Shown here: positions 15,319 to 22,653 of the stretch, in pieces
How positions within the stretch are numbered: position 1 is the first letter of the stretch
Layout: each line of letters begins with the position of its first letter
From: a virus
DNA length: 30,390 nt
Direction: 5' to 3' (one strand)
IMG/VR virus record: IMGVR_UViG_3300013094_000188
Span: 1-30,390 of that record
Translations under genes and position numbers: made by a program
Notes under the pieces: model-generated
The model's input: the letters and a program-made list of their open reading frames with translations, nothing else
The model's database searches: none
What the model was told of the DNA's origin: nothing

Positions 15319-15915
15319 ATGGCAACGAACACCGAATACACCCGTGGGTGGGTAGCGGTTCAGGCCATGACCCAAAACGGGACTGGCATCGGCGCCACCA
15401 CTGGCGACGAGTACGGTAGCCGTGACTCGAATCACTACTGGAACGCCGAGGTAACTGGCGGCGTTAACATGACCAAGTTCCTTGGTTACGAGCGCAACTA
15501 CATGACTGCGACCTACACGTCTAACAGCAATCAGGGTACCGCCGCTTTTACTCCCCCGGCAGCCCAGATGACTGCATGGAACTCCGAGGTCGCTACGATC
15601 ACGTCGAACGACAAGCCGCTTATCTCCCAGAACCAGTCAAACAGTCAGGTTCCCGGCGATCTTATTTACGGGTCATTCAACAACACCCTCGTAGACAATG
15701 GGTCGTTCCAAGGCAACTCGGCTCTGAACGCCGGTCCTACCCTTTCGAATGTTCAGTTGGCTACTTACACCACCGCTCAAATCGGGTGGAACTTTACCGC
15801 CAAGCCTTATGACACCCTTCCCGTTTCTGGCGTCGTCGGCCCTTGGGCACGAGGCGAAGAGATGTGGGACAACGGCAACTATGGTTCTAACCGGATTGGA
15901 CAGAACGCAGTATGA
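15319..15915 (+). CDS. Asn/Gly/Thr-rich structural protein
   Basis: 198 residues, rich in Asn, Thr, Gly and Tyr (YWNAEVTGGVNMTKFLGYERNYMTATYTS), with no membrane segment and no charge clusters, as in surface beta-proteins of virions. Start supported by GTAGGTAGATC upstream. Coupled to the next gene by an ATGA overlap. No family recognised. Confidence 0.65.
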   Translation: MATNTEYTRGWVAVQAMTQNGTGIGATTGDEYGSRDSNHYWNAEVTGGVNMTKFLGYERNYMTATYTSNSNQGTAAFTPPAAQMTAWNSEVATITSNDKPLISQNQSNSQVPGDLIYGSFNNTLVDNGSFQGNSALNAGPTLSNVQLATYTTAQIGWNFTAKPYDTLPVSGVVGPWARGEEMWDNGNYGSNRIGQNAV

Positions 15916-16391
15916 GTACGCAATATGGAACTGGCGAACAGACTCAGGACTATTGGAACACGATCATTGCGTCCAATCCTCAGAACCCCGGTACGGCAGT
16001 TACCTCTGCCAGCGTCACCTACGACGTCGCATCGCCCTATGGTTATCAGCAGGCCGGGAATCTCTCGTCCTCTGGCACCCTTACGGGTCAGTCGGTTGCG
16101 GGCAACAACTATGCAGCCCAGATGCGCTATCTTGCACAAGCAAGCATCGTCGCAGGCGTTCCTCAGGTCCCGGCATCGGGTGTTGTTGTTTCCGGCATGA
16201 CTGCCGGTGGCTACCCGAATAACTCGACGACGGGTTTCGGGACCACGTTCACCAATGTGGCCGGTTCTCCGGGTGCTACCCAGAACAATGTGCAGGCTGG
16301 CGTCGTCGTCACGGATCCCTCCAAGACCAACTACAACCCCACTGGTCTGGGAACTATCTACAACTGGACGCCACAGCGTTACATGGCCTAA
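15912..16391 (+). CDS. Asn/Gly/Ser-rich structural protein
   Basis: 159 residues with composition like the preceding gene (low charge, many Gly, Asn, Thr, Ser, Tyr). It starts in an ATGA overlap, so it is translationally coupled. A stretch AAQMRYLAQASIVAGVPQVPASGV is the only helix-like part. Probably a partner of the preceding protein in the virion; no family recognised. Confidence 0.63.
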   Translation: MSTQYGTGEQTQDYWNTIIASNPQNPGTAVTSASVTYDVASPYGYQQAGNLSSSGTLTGQSVAGNNYAAQMRYLAQASIVAGVPQVPASGVVVSGMTAGGYPNNSTTGFGTTFTNVAGSPGATQNNVQAGVVVTDPSKTNYNPTGLGTIYNWTPQRYMA

Positions 16392-16408
16392 GGCCTAGAG
16401 GAGGGTAA

Positions 16409-17131
16409 GTGTCTACTACATCCCCCAAACTGGGGCTGACGGTACCCGCCACCACGGATCTGTTCTCCACGTCTACGCTGGCATCCAACTGGGGCACCAT
16501 CGACTCGTCCCCCGGCATCTGGTCGGGTGCCTACTCGGCCATCCTCGCTAAGACCGCTGGCTGGGGTTCCCCGTCGGCACACACGGGCATGACGTTTTGG
16601 GACACCACCAGCAACGTCATGTGGGTGTGGAATGGCACTCAACTCATCCGGCCCTATGCCAAGGGTTTGCTGCCAGTGCAGGCAACAGGGACTACTCCGG
16701 GCACGGCTCTAGCCACCACTCCGGGCACGGCGGTATCGTCTACGGCATACACGATCACCACGACTAATGCGGGCATTTGGAATCCCCAATTCGTCATTCC
16801 GCCAATGGCTCATAGTGTCCGATTCGACGTCTACGTCCACGGCATTACGCAGTCCTCGGGATACCTTGCTATCGGCGCTCCGGTCTATTTCACGCCATGC
16901 ACCACCTACCCGGCAACCCTCAACACCACAGGGGCAAAATTTGCCAATGCCGGTGCACAGATTTACAGTCAATCTGACGGAGTCCTGTTCAGCAGTTGGG
17001 CCGTAAACATCTCAAACACCACGCTCAATCAAAGCGGTGGTATTGCGGTGGTTCTTCTTAACGGGAACACCTCAACTGGCTCTGCCACTCTCGCATCGGG
17101 CGCCATCACCGTCGTTGCAACCGAGGTCTAA
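16409..17131 (+). CDS. Minor structural / fibre-like protein
   Basis: 240 residues from GTG 16409, with GAGGAGGG at the right distance. The N-terminal stretch (PKLGLTVPATTDLFSTSTLASNWGTIDSSPG) is the LT-P-x-x-x-D-x-x-S-x-x-x-x-x-NW-x-x-ID motif common at the N-termini of phage fibre or spike proteins. The rest is beta-rich and ends AIVVLLNGNTSTGSATLASG-like. Likely a small fibre or spike. Confidence 0.68.
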   Translation: MSTTSPKLGLTVPATTDLFSTSTLASNWGTIDSSPGIWSGAYSAILAKTAGWGSPSAHTGMTFWDTTSNVMWVWNGTQLIRPYAKGLLPVQATGTTPGTALATTPGTAVSSTAYTITTTNAGIWNPQFVIPPMAHSVRFDVYVHGITQSSGYLAIGAPVYFTPCTTYPATLNTTGAKFANAGAQIYSQSDGVLFSSWAVNISNTTLNQSGGIAVVLLNGNTSTGSATLASGAITVVATEV

Positions 17132-17133
17132 TC

Positions 17134-18039
17134 ATGGCCGACGTAGATAACGACGAACTGACTGAGGGTCAGCCAGACCCCACGGTATCCCTGAAAGACT
17201 TTCAATACGTCTCGCAGTTCGCCATGGACATTAGTGGCGTAAACATCATCGTGGCTGGTCAGCAGCACGACCCCGATGGGAACAGCGTCACCGTGACGGC
17301 CTATGACGCCCTCAACAATCAAGTGTGGACAGAGCCCGCTACTCGAGTAGGCGTCGGCCAGTATCAAGTGCAGTTTACTTCGGCCCAGACATCTATTCCC
17401 GGCTACTACACCCTCAAGTGGACGTTTAGTATCGCCACGGTAGCCCAGACGACCGAAACATGGATTCAGGTCGGTGCTCAGAACCCCGAGTACGACATCC
17501 TGCCGGATCCCATGAAGGACATCGTCGAAACGACGTGGTCACGATTCAGCGACATGTTCGACAGCCCTCAGGGTGGACCTCACCTTCAGGTCTACTTTCA
17601 GACGAACTTTAGTCGTGGTCGGTTGGCGCAGTTGCTCAAGATCGCCGTGGGCTATCTCAACACTATGGCCCAGCCCTATGCTAGTTTCAGCGTAGATTCA
17701 TCGCCGCTGTTCCCCTATCAACAGTGGGGGCCACTCCTCGAGCAGCGTCTTTATCTCGAGACGATGAAGCACCTTATTCGTTCTTACATTGAACAACCAA
17801 TGCCCAATGGCGTCACGGTCTCCCGTATGGATCGTCGAGACTACGTCGATCGCTGGAATCGTATGCTCGATCACGATGAGCGGGATTTCAAGTCGCAGTT
17901 GGATGTATTCAAAATCTCCATGATGGGTCTTGGCAGGCCTCACGTCCTCGTTTCTGGTGGCGTCTATGGAGCCTACGGTCCTACTCGCCTCCCCGGATCC
18001 GCTGCCGCCCGTGCAAGATTCTGGAGTCGGTTCTACTGA
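17134..18039 (+). CDS. Probable head-tail connector with Ig-like N-terminal domain
   Basis: 301 residues. Residues ~25-115 look like an Ig-like beta-sandwich (NSVTVTAYDALNNQVW, then GQYQVQFTSAQ, GYYTLKWTF, AQTTETWIQVG). Residues ~120-290 are mostly helical (DPMKDIVETTWSRFSDMF, LAQLLKIAVGYLNTMA, LEQRLYLETMKHLIRSYIE, DRRDYVDRWNRMLD) and end in a basic tail. Helical adaptor proteins follow the capsid gene in tailed phages, so a neck or connector role is plausible. The Ig-like fusion would add a surface-exposed module. No invariant family motif seen. Confidence 0.6.
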   Translation: MADVDNDELTEGQPDPTVSLKDFQYVSQFAMDISGVNIIVAGQQHDPDGNSVTVTAYDALNNQVWTEPATRVGVGQYQVQFTSAQTSIPGYYTLKWTFSIATVAQTTETWIQVGAQNPEYDILPDPMKDIVETTWSRFSDMFDSPQGGPHLQVYFQTNFSRGRLAQLLKIAVGYLNTMAQPYASFSVDSSPLFPYQQWGPLLEQRLYLETMKHLIRSYIEQPMPNGVTVSRMDRRDYVDRWNRMLDHDERDFKSQLDVFKISMMGLGRPHVLVSGGVYGAYGPTRLPGSAAARARFWSRFY

Positions 18040-18085
18040 AATCGTAGAATAGAGTCTCCAAAATCATTCTTAGAAAGGTCTCATC

Positions 18086-18598
18086 ATGCCAATCCCCTCT
18101 TACACCAACGCCCGGTTCCCGTCGAACGTCGTCGTCGAATCCAACCCCGTCGACTACAACGCCCCGGTGGTCAATCCTGTCGTCTATCCCACCAAGGACA
18201 TCTGGAAGGCCCTGTGGCTGGCGGTCAGCACCGACATTCAGGCTGGTAACACCCTCACCGTAGGCACCACCACCTACAACATCTACGGTTTGCAGTTCAA
18301 GTTGACGGCTCGGAACCCCGGTTTGCCCGCTGAGGTGGACTACAGTCCCGCCCAGACGCCCCAGAATGGCAACTACGGGACGAACGTAGCCACGACTATC
18401 GCAGGTAGCGGAAACCTTTCGCACGCCTCTGCTGGCCAATGGGGCACGCTGGTGTTCACACTGGCCGACTCTGCCAACTCTGCCGATCAACTCATCGGGC
18501 AGGTCTTCGAGTTTCCGAACTATGTGTTCCCCGGTGGATCCGTCGGTGTTTCGGCTTCTGCACCTGCCGGTGGCTCGTATATCGCTGCCCTCGTATGA
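18086..18598 (+). CDS. Small structural protein, paralogue A of a tandem pair
   Basis: 170 residues, Pro/Thr/Val-rich. Residues 36-79 (TKDIWKALWLAVSTD, then GTTTYNIYGLQFKLTARNPG) resemble residues 21-63 of the next gene, so the two are likely duplicates. Start supported by AGAAAGG. Its stop overlaps the next start as ATGA. A short inverted repeat (TTCTAC at 18031, GTAGAA at 18044) spans the preceding stop. Role unknown; virion association is inferred from neighbours. Confidence 0.65.
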   Translation: MPIPSYTNARFPSNVVVESNPVDYNAPVVNPVVYPTKDIWKALWLAVSTDIQAGNTLTVGTTTYNIYGLQFKLTARNPGLPAEVDYSPAQTPQNGNYGTNVATTIAGSGNLSHASAGQWGTLVFTLADSANSADQLIGQVFEFPNYVFPGGSVGVSASAPAGGSYIAALV

Positions 18599-18858
18599 GT
18601 TACGTTCCGTGGTCATGGTCGGAGGGGGCAGATGCCCTTAACACCGGCTATACCGCTACGGACTTTTACTCAGCCCTGTGGGAGATCGTCTCTAACGCTA
18701 CCGCTGGTCATATGCGACCGGCCATCGGCACCACCTACGACTGCTATGGCGTGACATTCACGGTCAAGTCTGTTGAACCGGGCCAGTTCGTCAATCTTCA
18801 AGATGGCGATGGCAACGGCGTGGAGATCCCCGGTACCCGTTGGAGTCCCTACCTGTAG
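18595..18858 (+). CDS. Small structural protein, paralogue B of a tandem pair
   Basis: 87 residues from ATG 18595, which overlaps the previous stop (ATGA); a longer frame upstream from 18439 would overlap paralogue A entirely and is not used. Residues 21-63 (ATDFYSALWEIVSN, GTTYDCYGVTFTVKSVEPG) align with paralogue A: shared D-x-x-x-ALW-x-x-VS, GTT-Y-x-x-YG-x-x-F and NPG/EPG. It lacks A's N- and C-terminal extensions. Confidence 0.62.
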   Translation: MSYVPWSWSEGADALNTGYTATDFYSALWEIVSNATAGHMRPAIGTTYDCYGVTFTVKSVEPGQFVNLQDGDGNGVEIPGTRWSPYL

Positions 18859-18897
18859 TTCAATTGTTCATGGGAGAGTCATGGCAAGGAGCCTCTC

Positions 18898-19398
18898 ATG
18901 TCCGATACGCCAACTCACGGATATACAGAATCCGGTCAGGCAGTTCATGCCGTTACCGCCGATCACCATCCCGCTAAGACTCGCTATCAGCAATTCAACA
19001 AAGTCGTTGCCACTCGAGTGACGGCGTTCGTTGGGTCGATGACCTGTGCGTACATATTTTGCCTGCTGGCCTTGGCTAGCCTGCCAGCGGTCCTAAGCGG
19101 ATTCCCGATGTTCGATAGCGCATTTCCAAACTGGATGATTCGGCCTAGCGTCATTGCCCTCGTAGCGTGGATTGCCCAGACGTTCCTGCAGTTGGTTTTG
19201 CTTAGTGTCATCATGGTCGGTCAGGAAGTCCAAAGCCTTGCGGCTGACGCTCGTAGCGCCAAAACCTTTGAGGACACGGAGCACATCATCGACGTGCTCG
19301 ATGTTAATACCGCTGGTGGGCTTCAGGTAGTATTAGAAGAGGTGAGATTCATCCACCAAGCCATTATGGGAGAGCATCAAAATGAGCAACAAGCCTAA
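18898..19398 (+). CDS. Two-pass membrane protein, DUF1003-like topology
   Basis: 166 residues. Two hydrophobic segments at about 42-67 (AFVGSMTCAYIFCLLALASL) and 82-107 (SVIALVAWIAQTFLQLVLLSVIMV), then an amphipathic helical tail (AADARSAKTFEDTEHIIDVLDVNTAGGLQVVLEEVRFI). Two segments followed by a helical cytoplasmic tail rich in Ala/Asp resembles DUF1003-type membrane proteins, but the match is topological. It overlaps the next gene by 17 bases. It may alter the host envelope during infection. Confidence 0.65.
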   Translation: MSDTPTHGYTESGQAVHAVTADHHPAKTRYQQFNKVVATRVTAFVGSMTCAYIFCLLALASLPAVLSGFPMFDSAFPNWMIRPSVIALVAWIAQTFLQLVLLSVIMVGQEVQSLAADARSAKTFEDTEHIIDVLDVNTAGGLQVVLEEVRFIHQAIMGEHQNEQQA

Positions 19399-19942
19399 TC
19401 AATACGTCACCTTATCGAGGGTTGTCGAAGCCATCGAGGTTCCTTACGATTGGGATCCCGAGATTGAAGAATATTTGGACGAGGACTACATTGGCATCGT
19501 TGTAAACGATACGACGTGGGGCGTTGCCATTGTAACCCTTAACGGCACCCGTATTGCCTATCCCGGCGACTGGATTGTCTTTGACGCCGAGGGGGCTTTC
19601 CCGGTCATCTACAACCGATACGAGTTTGAGAGCCGTTACGTGCTTGCCTCCGTCGCCATTGCTCATGGAGAGCAAGGTTCCCACACTGAAAACGAGACGC
19701 TTCGGGCGCTTGTTGCTGTGCAAGATGAGCAGATCGCCTCGCTTAGCGCCACCATCAACGGCCTCGTCGAGTCGGTGTTCAATCTGGTGGAGGGACCGAA
19801 CTTTCCCGCCAAAGACTCCACCCTTCCCGACCCGTACCGGGTGACGTCGGACCCCGCCCACATTTTGCTCAACTCGACCAAGCCCAACTACCCGCCCAAG
19901 ACCAAGGGCTGCGGTGGTAAGCAGTGCCTCTGCAACCCCTAG
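19382..19942 (+). CDS. Hypothetical protein with PGDWI motif and Cys-rich tail
   Basis: 186 residues. GTRIAYPGDWIVFDAEGAFPVIYNRYEFESRY is the PGDWI/PGDY-type motif seen in many small phage proteins of unknown function. A central helix (LRALVAVQDEQIASLSATINGLVESVFNLV) suggests oligomerisation. The C-terminus ends GCGGKQCLCNP, three cysteines that could bind metal. Start at 19382 lies in the end of the membrane-protein gene, preceded by GGAGAG. Confidence 0.65.
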   Translation: MSNKPNQYVTLSRVVEAIEVPYDWDPEIEEYLDEDYIGIVVNDTTWGVAIVTLNGTRIAYPGDWIVFDAEGAFPVIYNRYEFESRYVLASVAIAHGEQGSHTENETLRALVAVQDEQIASLSATINGLVESVFNLVEGPNFPAKDSTLPDPYRVTSDPAHILLNSTKPNYPPKTKGCGGKQCLCNP

Positions 19943-19946
19943 ATCG

Positions 19947-20132
19947 ATGAAACGCCTCCGTTGGATAGCGAACGCTACACGAACCTTAGCGATTCTGTCT
20001 ATCTCAATGGGGCTGTTCTCGGCATGGGAGATGATGTGGCATTACCACGTCAATCAGCGATCCCCGTTTCCCGGAGATCCGTTTTTCGATCTTTACGAGG
20101 AACCGCAGCAGGAACCCGTTTCCCTGTTATGA
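19947..20132 (+). CDS. Small membrane protein, 61 residues
   Basis: Starts MKRLRWIANATRTLAILSIS: a basic N-terminus, a hydrophobic stretch at about 8-28 (ANATRTLAILSISMGLFSAW) and a Pro-rich, acidic C-terminus (FPGDPFFDLYEEPQQEP). It reads as a signal-anchor microprotein with the tail outside. The start is four bases after the previous stop without a clear Shine-Dalgarno, so expression probably depends on coupling. It ends 19 bases before a strong promoter. Confidence 0.5.
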   Translation: MKRLRWIANATRTLAILSISMGLFSAWEMMWHYHVNQRSPFPGDPFFDLYEEPQQEPVSLL

Positions 20133-20150
20133 AGATTTTCTTCGAATAGA

Positions 20151-20180
20151 TTGACACGGTAGATAAATCCATGATACGTT
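20151..20180 (+). promoter_or_regulatory. Sigma-70-like promoter
   Basis: TTGACA at 20151, 18 bases, TACGTT at 20175. It opens the accessory region; the next start codon (20235) is about 55 bases downstream. Confidence 0.65.
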
Positions 20181-20234
20181 CCTTTGCGTAAACCGGCAAC
20201 GAAAACGCTGCCCCAATCATGGAGAACAAACATA

Positions 20235-20627
20235 ATGCCTAACGTCTCAGAGAAGACCTTTCAGAACACCCCGTGCGGTACGCATCGCAAGTACCAGTAT
20301 TCTTGCCGTTGCAACGAGTGCACGCAGGCCCAGCGTCACTATCAGGCGATTGAGGGGATGGCCGGTCGTGCCGCCCTTCGCTGGATGAAGGAGAACCGCC
20401 CTCGTCTCCACGCTCGCATTATCGAGGACGCCGAACTTCGCCGTGCAGGCAAGTCCGCTCCTGCGATCAAGGTGGGTTCCGAGGTGGTTCACATCGACCC
20501 GAAGTTTGAGGTCTTGGGCAAGGGCAAGGTCACGTCCAAGTCCAACGACGAGGTCCGGGTCAAGTGGGAGCAGGGCATGGCCGGTTGGATCGGCATGGAC
20601 AGCGTGCGTCCCGCCCCGACCGAGTGA
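20235..20627 (+). CDS. Small protein with Cys zinc knuckle and SH3-like C-terminus
   Basis: 130 residues from ATG 20235 (GGAGAAC upstream). Residues 12-35 carry CGTHRKYQYSCRCNECTQAQ followed by RHYQA, the short zinc-knuckle motif (CGT-x-x-x-Y-x-x-x-CRC-x-x-C) common in actinobacteriophage small proteins. Residues ~80-128 (KVGSEVVHIDPKF, GKGKVTSKSNDEVRVKWE, GWIGMDSVRP) look like an SH3/Tudor-type barrel. Together this suggests a nucleic-acid or host-protein binding factor made from its own promoter. Ends with a GTGA overlap. Confidence 0.72.
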   Translation: MPNVSEKTFQNTPCGTHRKYQYSCRCNECTQAQRHYQAIEGMAGRAALRWMKENRPRLHARIIEDAELRRAGKSAPAIKVGSEVVHIDPKFEVLGKGKVTSKSNDEVRVKWEQGMAGWIGMDSVRPAPTE

Positions 20628-20797
20628 GCGAAGAATCAGCGCCAAGGTGGGATCACCAAGTTCCCGTGGGGGAGCCGGGGGTCCTGCCTTGGCCGCTGGT
20701 CAATGACTTGCTTTCGACTTACTTCCACAATGGCGTGCCACAATGGCATAGATCATTAGATCACGAAGAAGTTGACAACTGTAACGACAACCTGTAA
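20624..20797 (+). CDS. Small hypothetical protein, 57 residues
   Basis: Starts at GTG 20624 in a GTGA overlap with the preceding stop. Contains a Pro/Trp-rich stretch (PRWDHQVPVGEPGVLPWPL) and ends in HEEVDNCNDNL, encoded by the next gene's promoter; its TAA lies in the -10 hexamer. Plausible because the overlap style is repeated in the window, but no Shine-Dalgarno or family support. Confidence 0.42.
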   Translation: MSEESAPRWDHQVPVGEPGVLPWPLVNDLLSTYFHNGVPQWHRSLDHEEVDNCNDNL

Positions 20798-20800
20798 GGT
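20772..20800 (+). promoter_or_regulatory. Sigma-70-like promoter (leaderless type)
   Basis: TTGACA at 20772, 17 bases, TAAGGT at 20795. Only ACACAC separates the -10 from the ATG at 20807. Confidence 0.72.
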
Positions 20801-20806
20801 ACACAC

Positions 20807-21229
20807 ATGGACACGAACCGAGCATCACAAATCGCAGCGATGGCCCACGAGGGTCAGCGTGACAAGTCCAACGTGCCCTACATCCTTCACCCGATGCGAG
20901 TGGCCTCGAGGTTCCTTGCGGATTCAGATCAGTCGGTGGTGGCATGGCTCCACGACGTCCTTGAGGACACGGACTGGACGCTCGAGGAGTTGCAGGCCGA
21001 AGGCCTTACGCAGCGTCAGGCCGATGCCTTGGTGGCCATCACCAAGATCAACCACGAGCCTAACGTGGACTACATCGCCCGAGTGAAGGCCAACGACATC
21101 GCCACAATGGTGAAGTTGTCTGACCTTGCCGACAACTCATCGCCAAAGCGGATGGCAAACCTTGACGAAGCCACGGTGGCCCGTCTCCAGACCAAGTACG
21201 ACCGAGCCCGAGCCCAGTTGCTCGCCTAG
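20807..21229 (+). CDS. HD-domain phosphohydrolase, RelA/SpoT hydrolase (MESH1)-like
   Basis: 140 residues. The order AHEGQRDKSNVPYILHP (H14, H28), AWLHDVLEDT (H49-D50, E53-D54) and VKLSDLADN (D106, N110) reproduces the metal-binding HD pattern of the (p)ppGpp hydrolase domain of SpoT and small alarmone hydrolases. These remove the 3'-pyrophosphate of (p)ppGpp with Mn2+. No synthetase, TGS or ACT domain is present, so it is a single-domain enzyme, shorter than most at 140 residues. It would lower alarmone or act on another nucleotide during infection. The start lies at the predicted transcription start (no Shine-Dalgarno), so the mRNA is likely leaderless. Confidence 0.82.
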   Translation: MDTNRASQIAAMAHEGQRDKSNVPYILHPMRVASRFLADSDQSVVAWLHDVLEDTDWTLEELQAEGLTQRQADALVAITKINHEPNVDYIARVKANDIATMVKLSDLADNSSPKRMANLDEATVARLQTKYDRARAQLLA

Positions 21230-21241
21230 AAGGAGGAAACA

Positions 21242-21448
21242 ATGAGCGACACCTACAACGAGTGCATGAAGATGATCGATGAGGTCATGGACATCTATGC
21301 TCAGGGATATCCCGTCGGTGGTGGTGATGCGCCTATGTGGTACGTCTATGCCCAAAACGGCGAGACCCCCCGTGGCATCATCGAGTCCGAGCATGACAGC
21401 ATCGCCGACGACCTGCAGAAGATGCGGGAGTGGCTGGCTCGTCAATAA
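21242..21448 (+). CDS. Small hypothetical protein, 68 residues
   Basis: Acidic protein with an excellent ribosome site (AAGGAGG, six bases before ATG) 12 bases after the HD gene, so co-transcribed with it. Helical ends (NECMKMIDEVMDIYAQ and DSIADDLQKMREWLAR) flank a short beta hairpin (MWYVYAQNGETPRGIIES). No family recognised. Confidence 0.7.
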   Translation: MSDTYNECMKMIDEVMDIYAQGYPVGGGDAPMWYVYAQNGETPRGIIESEHDSIADDLQKMREWLARQ

Positions 21449-21529
21449 CATGTTACGATAGCCCTTCAAGCGAACGTAGCACCCATCTGCGGACCCGAAT
21501 CCTTTAGGAACGGGTACCGCACGGCACGG

Positions 21530-21558
21530 CCCTCCCCTAACTGTCCTCCGGGGGAGGG
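21530..21558 (+). terminator. GC-rich hairpin, probable terminator
   Basis: CCCTCCCC pairs with GGGGAGGG (eight pairs, 13-base loop). A second inverted repeat (ACCCG and CGGGT, about 21493-21515) lies just upstream. Both are in the 145-base gap between the HD operon and the glycosyltransferase. No T-run. Confidence 0.5.
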
Positions 21559-21593
21559 TCCTGCTGTATCCGGGGTGTGGTAGCGTGATGGGT

Positions 21594-22634
21594 ATGAGAT
21601 TTCACCTCACGGCCCTGCCCCACACTCAAGTGACGAGGGCATATTCCTCGTGCGCCTACACCCAAAAGGTCTTGAAGTTTGCGGACATGATGGTGGCTCG
21701 AGGTCACGAGGTCATCATCTATGGCAGCGAGGACAACGAGTCGGCTGGAGAGTTGGTGACGTGCATCACCAAAGAACAACAGCGTGAAATGGGTTTCCAT
21801 GGCCCCGAGGATTACCAATCCATTGACTTTGATCCCGAGAAGCCGCTGTTCGCCAATTTCAATGAGCGCATCGTCGAGGAGATGAAGCAGCGTGCTATGC
21901 CTAAGGATTTCATCTTGCTGTCGATGGGGGTCTCGAACACTCCGGTCATCAAGGCGTTTCCGGCCCACCTCAAGGTCGAATACGGCATTGGATACACCGG
22001 CATCTCATTTGAGACGTTCAAGGTCTACGAGAGTTACGCATGGAGGCATTTTGTTGCCGGGGTCTATGACGCCAACGGCCAGTTCTACGACGAGGTCATT
22101 CCTAACTACTTCGAGGTAGCGGACTTTCCACCATCGGTGCCAGAGGACTACTACCTCTACATGGGACGACTCATTGACCGCAAGGGCTACTCCATTGCCG
22201 TCGAGGCGTGCCAAGAACGCCAGCAGCGACTCGTAATTGCCGGAGCGGGAGAACCACCCGCCTATGGCGAATACAAGGGCATGGTGGGCGTCGAAGAACG
22301 TGGCGAACTCATGTCAAAGGCCGTGGCATTGTTCTGCCCAACTCTTTACGTCGGTCCCTTCGAAGGGGTTTCGGTCGAGGCCAACATGTGCGGAACGCCG
22401 GTAATCACGACCGATTGGGGTTCCTACACCGAGAACGTCATCGAAGGTTTTAACGGATTCCGCTGCAAATCTATGGCCGATTTTCGACGGGCTATGGATC
22501 TTGCCCATCACGTCGATCGCCAAGCCATCCGTGAGTGGACGATTGATCGATTCTCCACCGAGGCCGTGGCCCAAAAGTATGAAGAGTATTTCGAGCGCCT
22601 CGAGACTCTTTGGGGCAAAGGCTTCTATTCCTGA
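21594..22634 (+). CDS. GT-B glycosyltransferase (GT4-like)
   Basis: 346 residues. N-terminal Rossmann half with GHEVIIYG; linker; C-terminal half with YLYMGRLIDRKGY (donor-site K197 region), LVIAGAGE and GPFEGVSVEANMCGTPVITTDWGSYTENV (254-282). The usual GT4 E-x7-E is altered: Gly254 stands at the first Glu position and an upstream-shifted Glu (PFEG) is present. It should transfer a sugar from an NDP-sugar, perhaps to phage DNA, virion protein or a host glycan. The alternative start at 21585 overlaps a TAGCGT that resembles a -10; start 21594 lies seven bases past it, as in the leaderless genes here, although no good -35 is present. Confidence 0.82.
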   Translation: MRFHLTALPHTQVTRAYSSCAYTQKVLKFADMMVARGHEVIIYGSEDNESAGELVTCITKEQQREMGFHGPEDYQSIDFDPEKPLFANFNERIVEEMKQRAMPKDFILLSMGVSNTPVIKAFPAHLKVEYGIGYTGISFETFKVYESYAWRHFVAGVYDANGQFYDEVIPNYFEVADFPPSVPEDYYLYMGRLIDRKGYSIAVEACQERQQRLVIAGAGEPPAYGEYKGMVGVEERGELMSKAVALFCPTLYVGPFEGVSVEANMCGTPVITTDWGSYTENVIEGFNGFRCKSMADFRRAMDLAHHVDRQAIREWTIDRFSTEAVAQKYEEYFERLETLWGKGFYS

Positions 22635-22653
22635 TCTGCTACAGTGACCGTGA

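Noticed and set aside
18439-18594. Upstream extension of the 18595 gene
   Set aside because: It is entirely inside paralogue A; the ATGA overlap and alignment of the duplicates support 18595.
21449-21530. A second tRNA or small RNA in the gap before the glycosyltransferase
   Set aside because: Only short inverted repeats are present; no acceptor, anticodon or T-arm set can be built.
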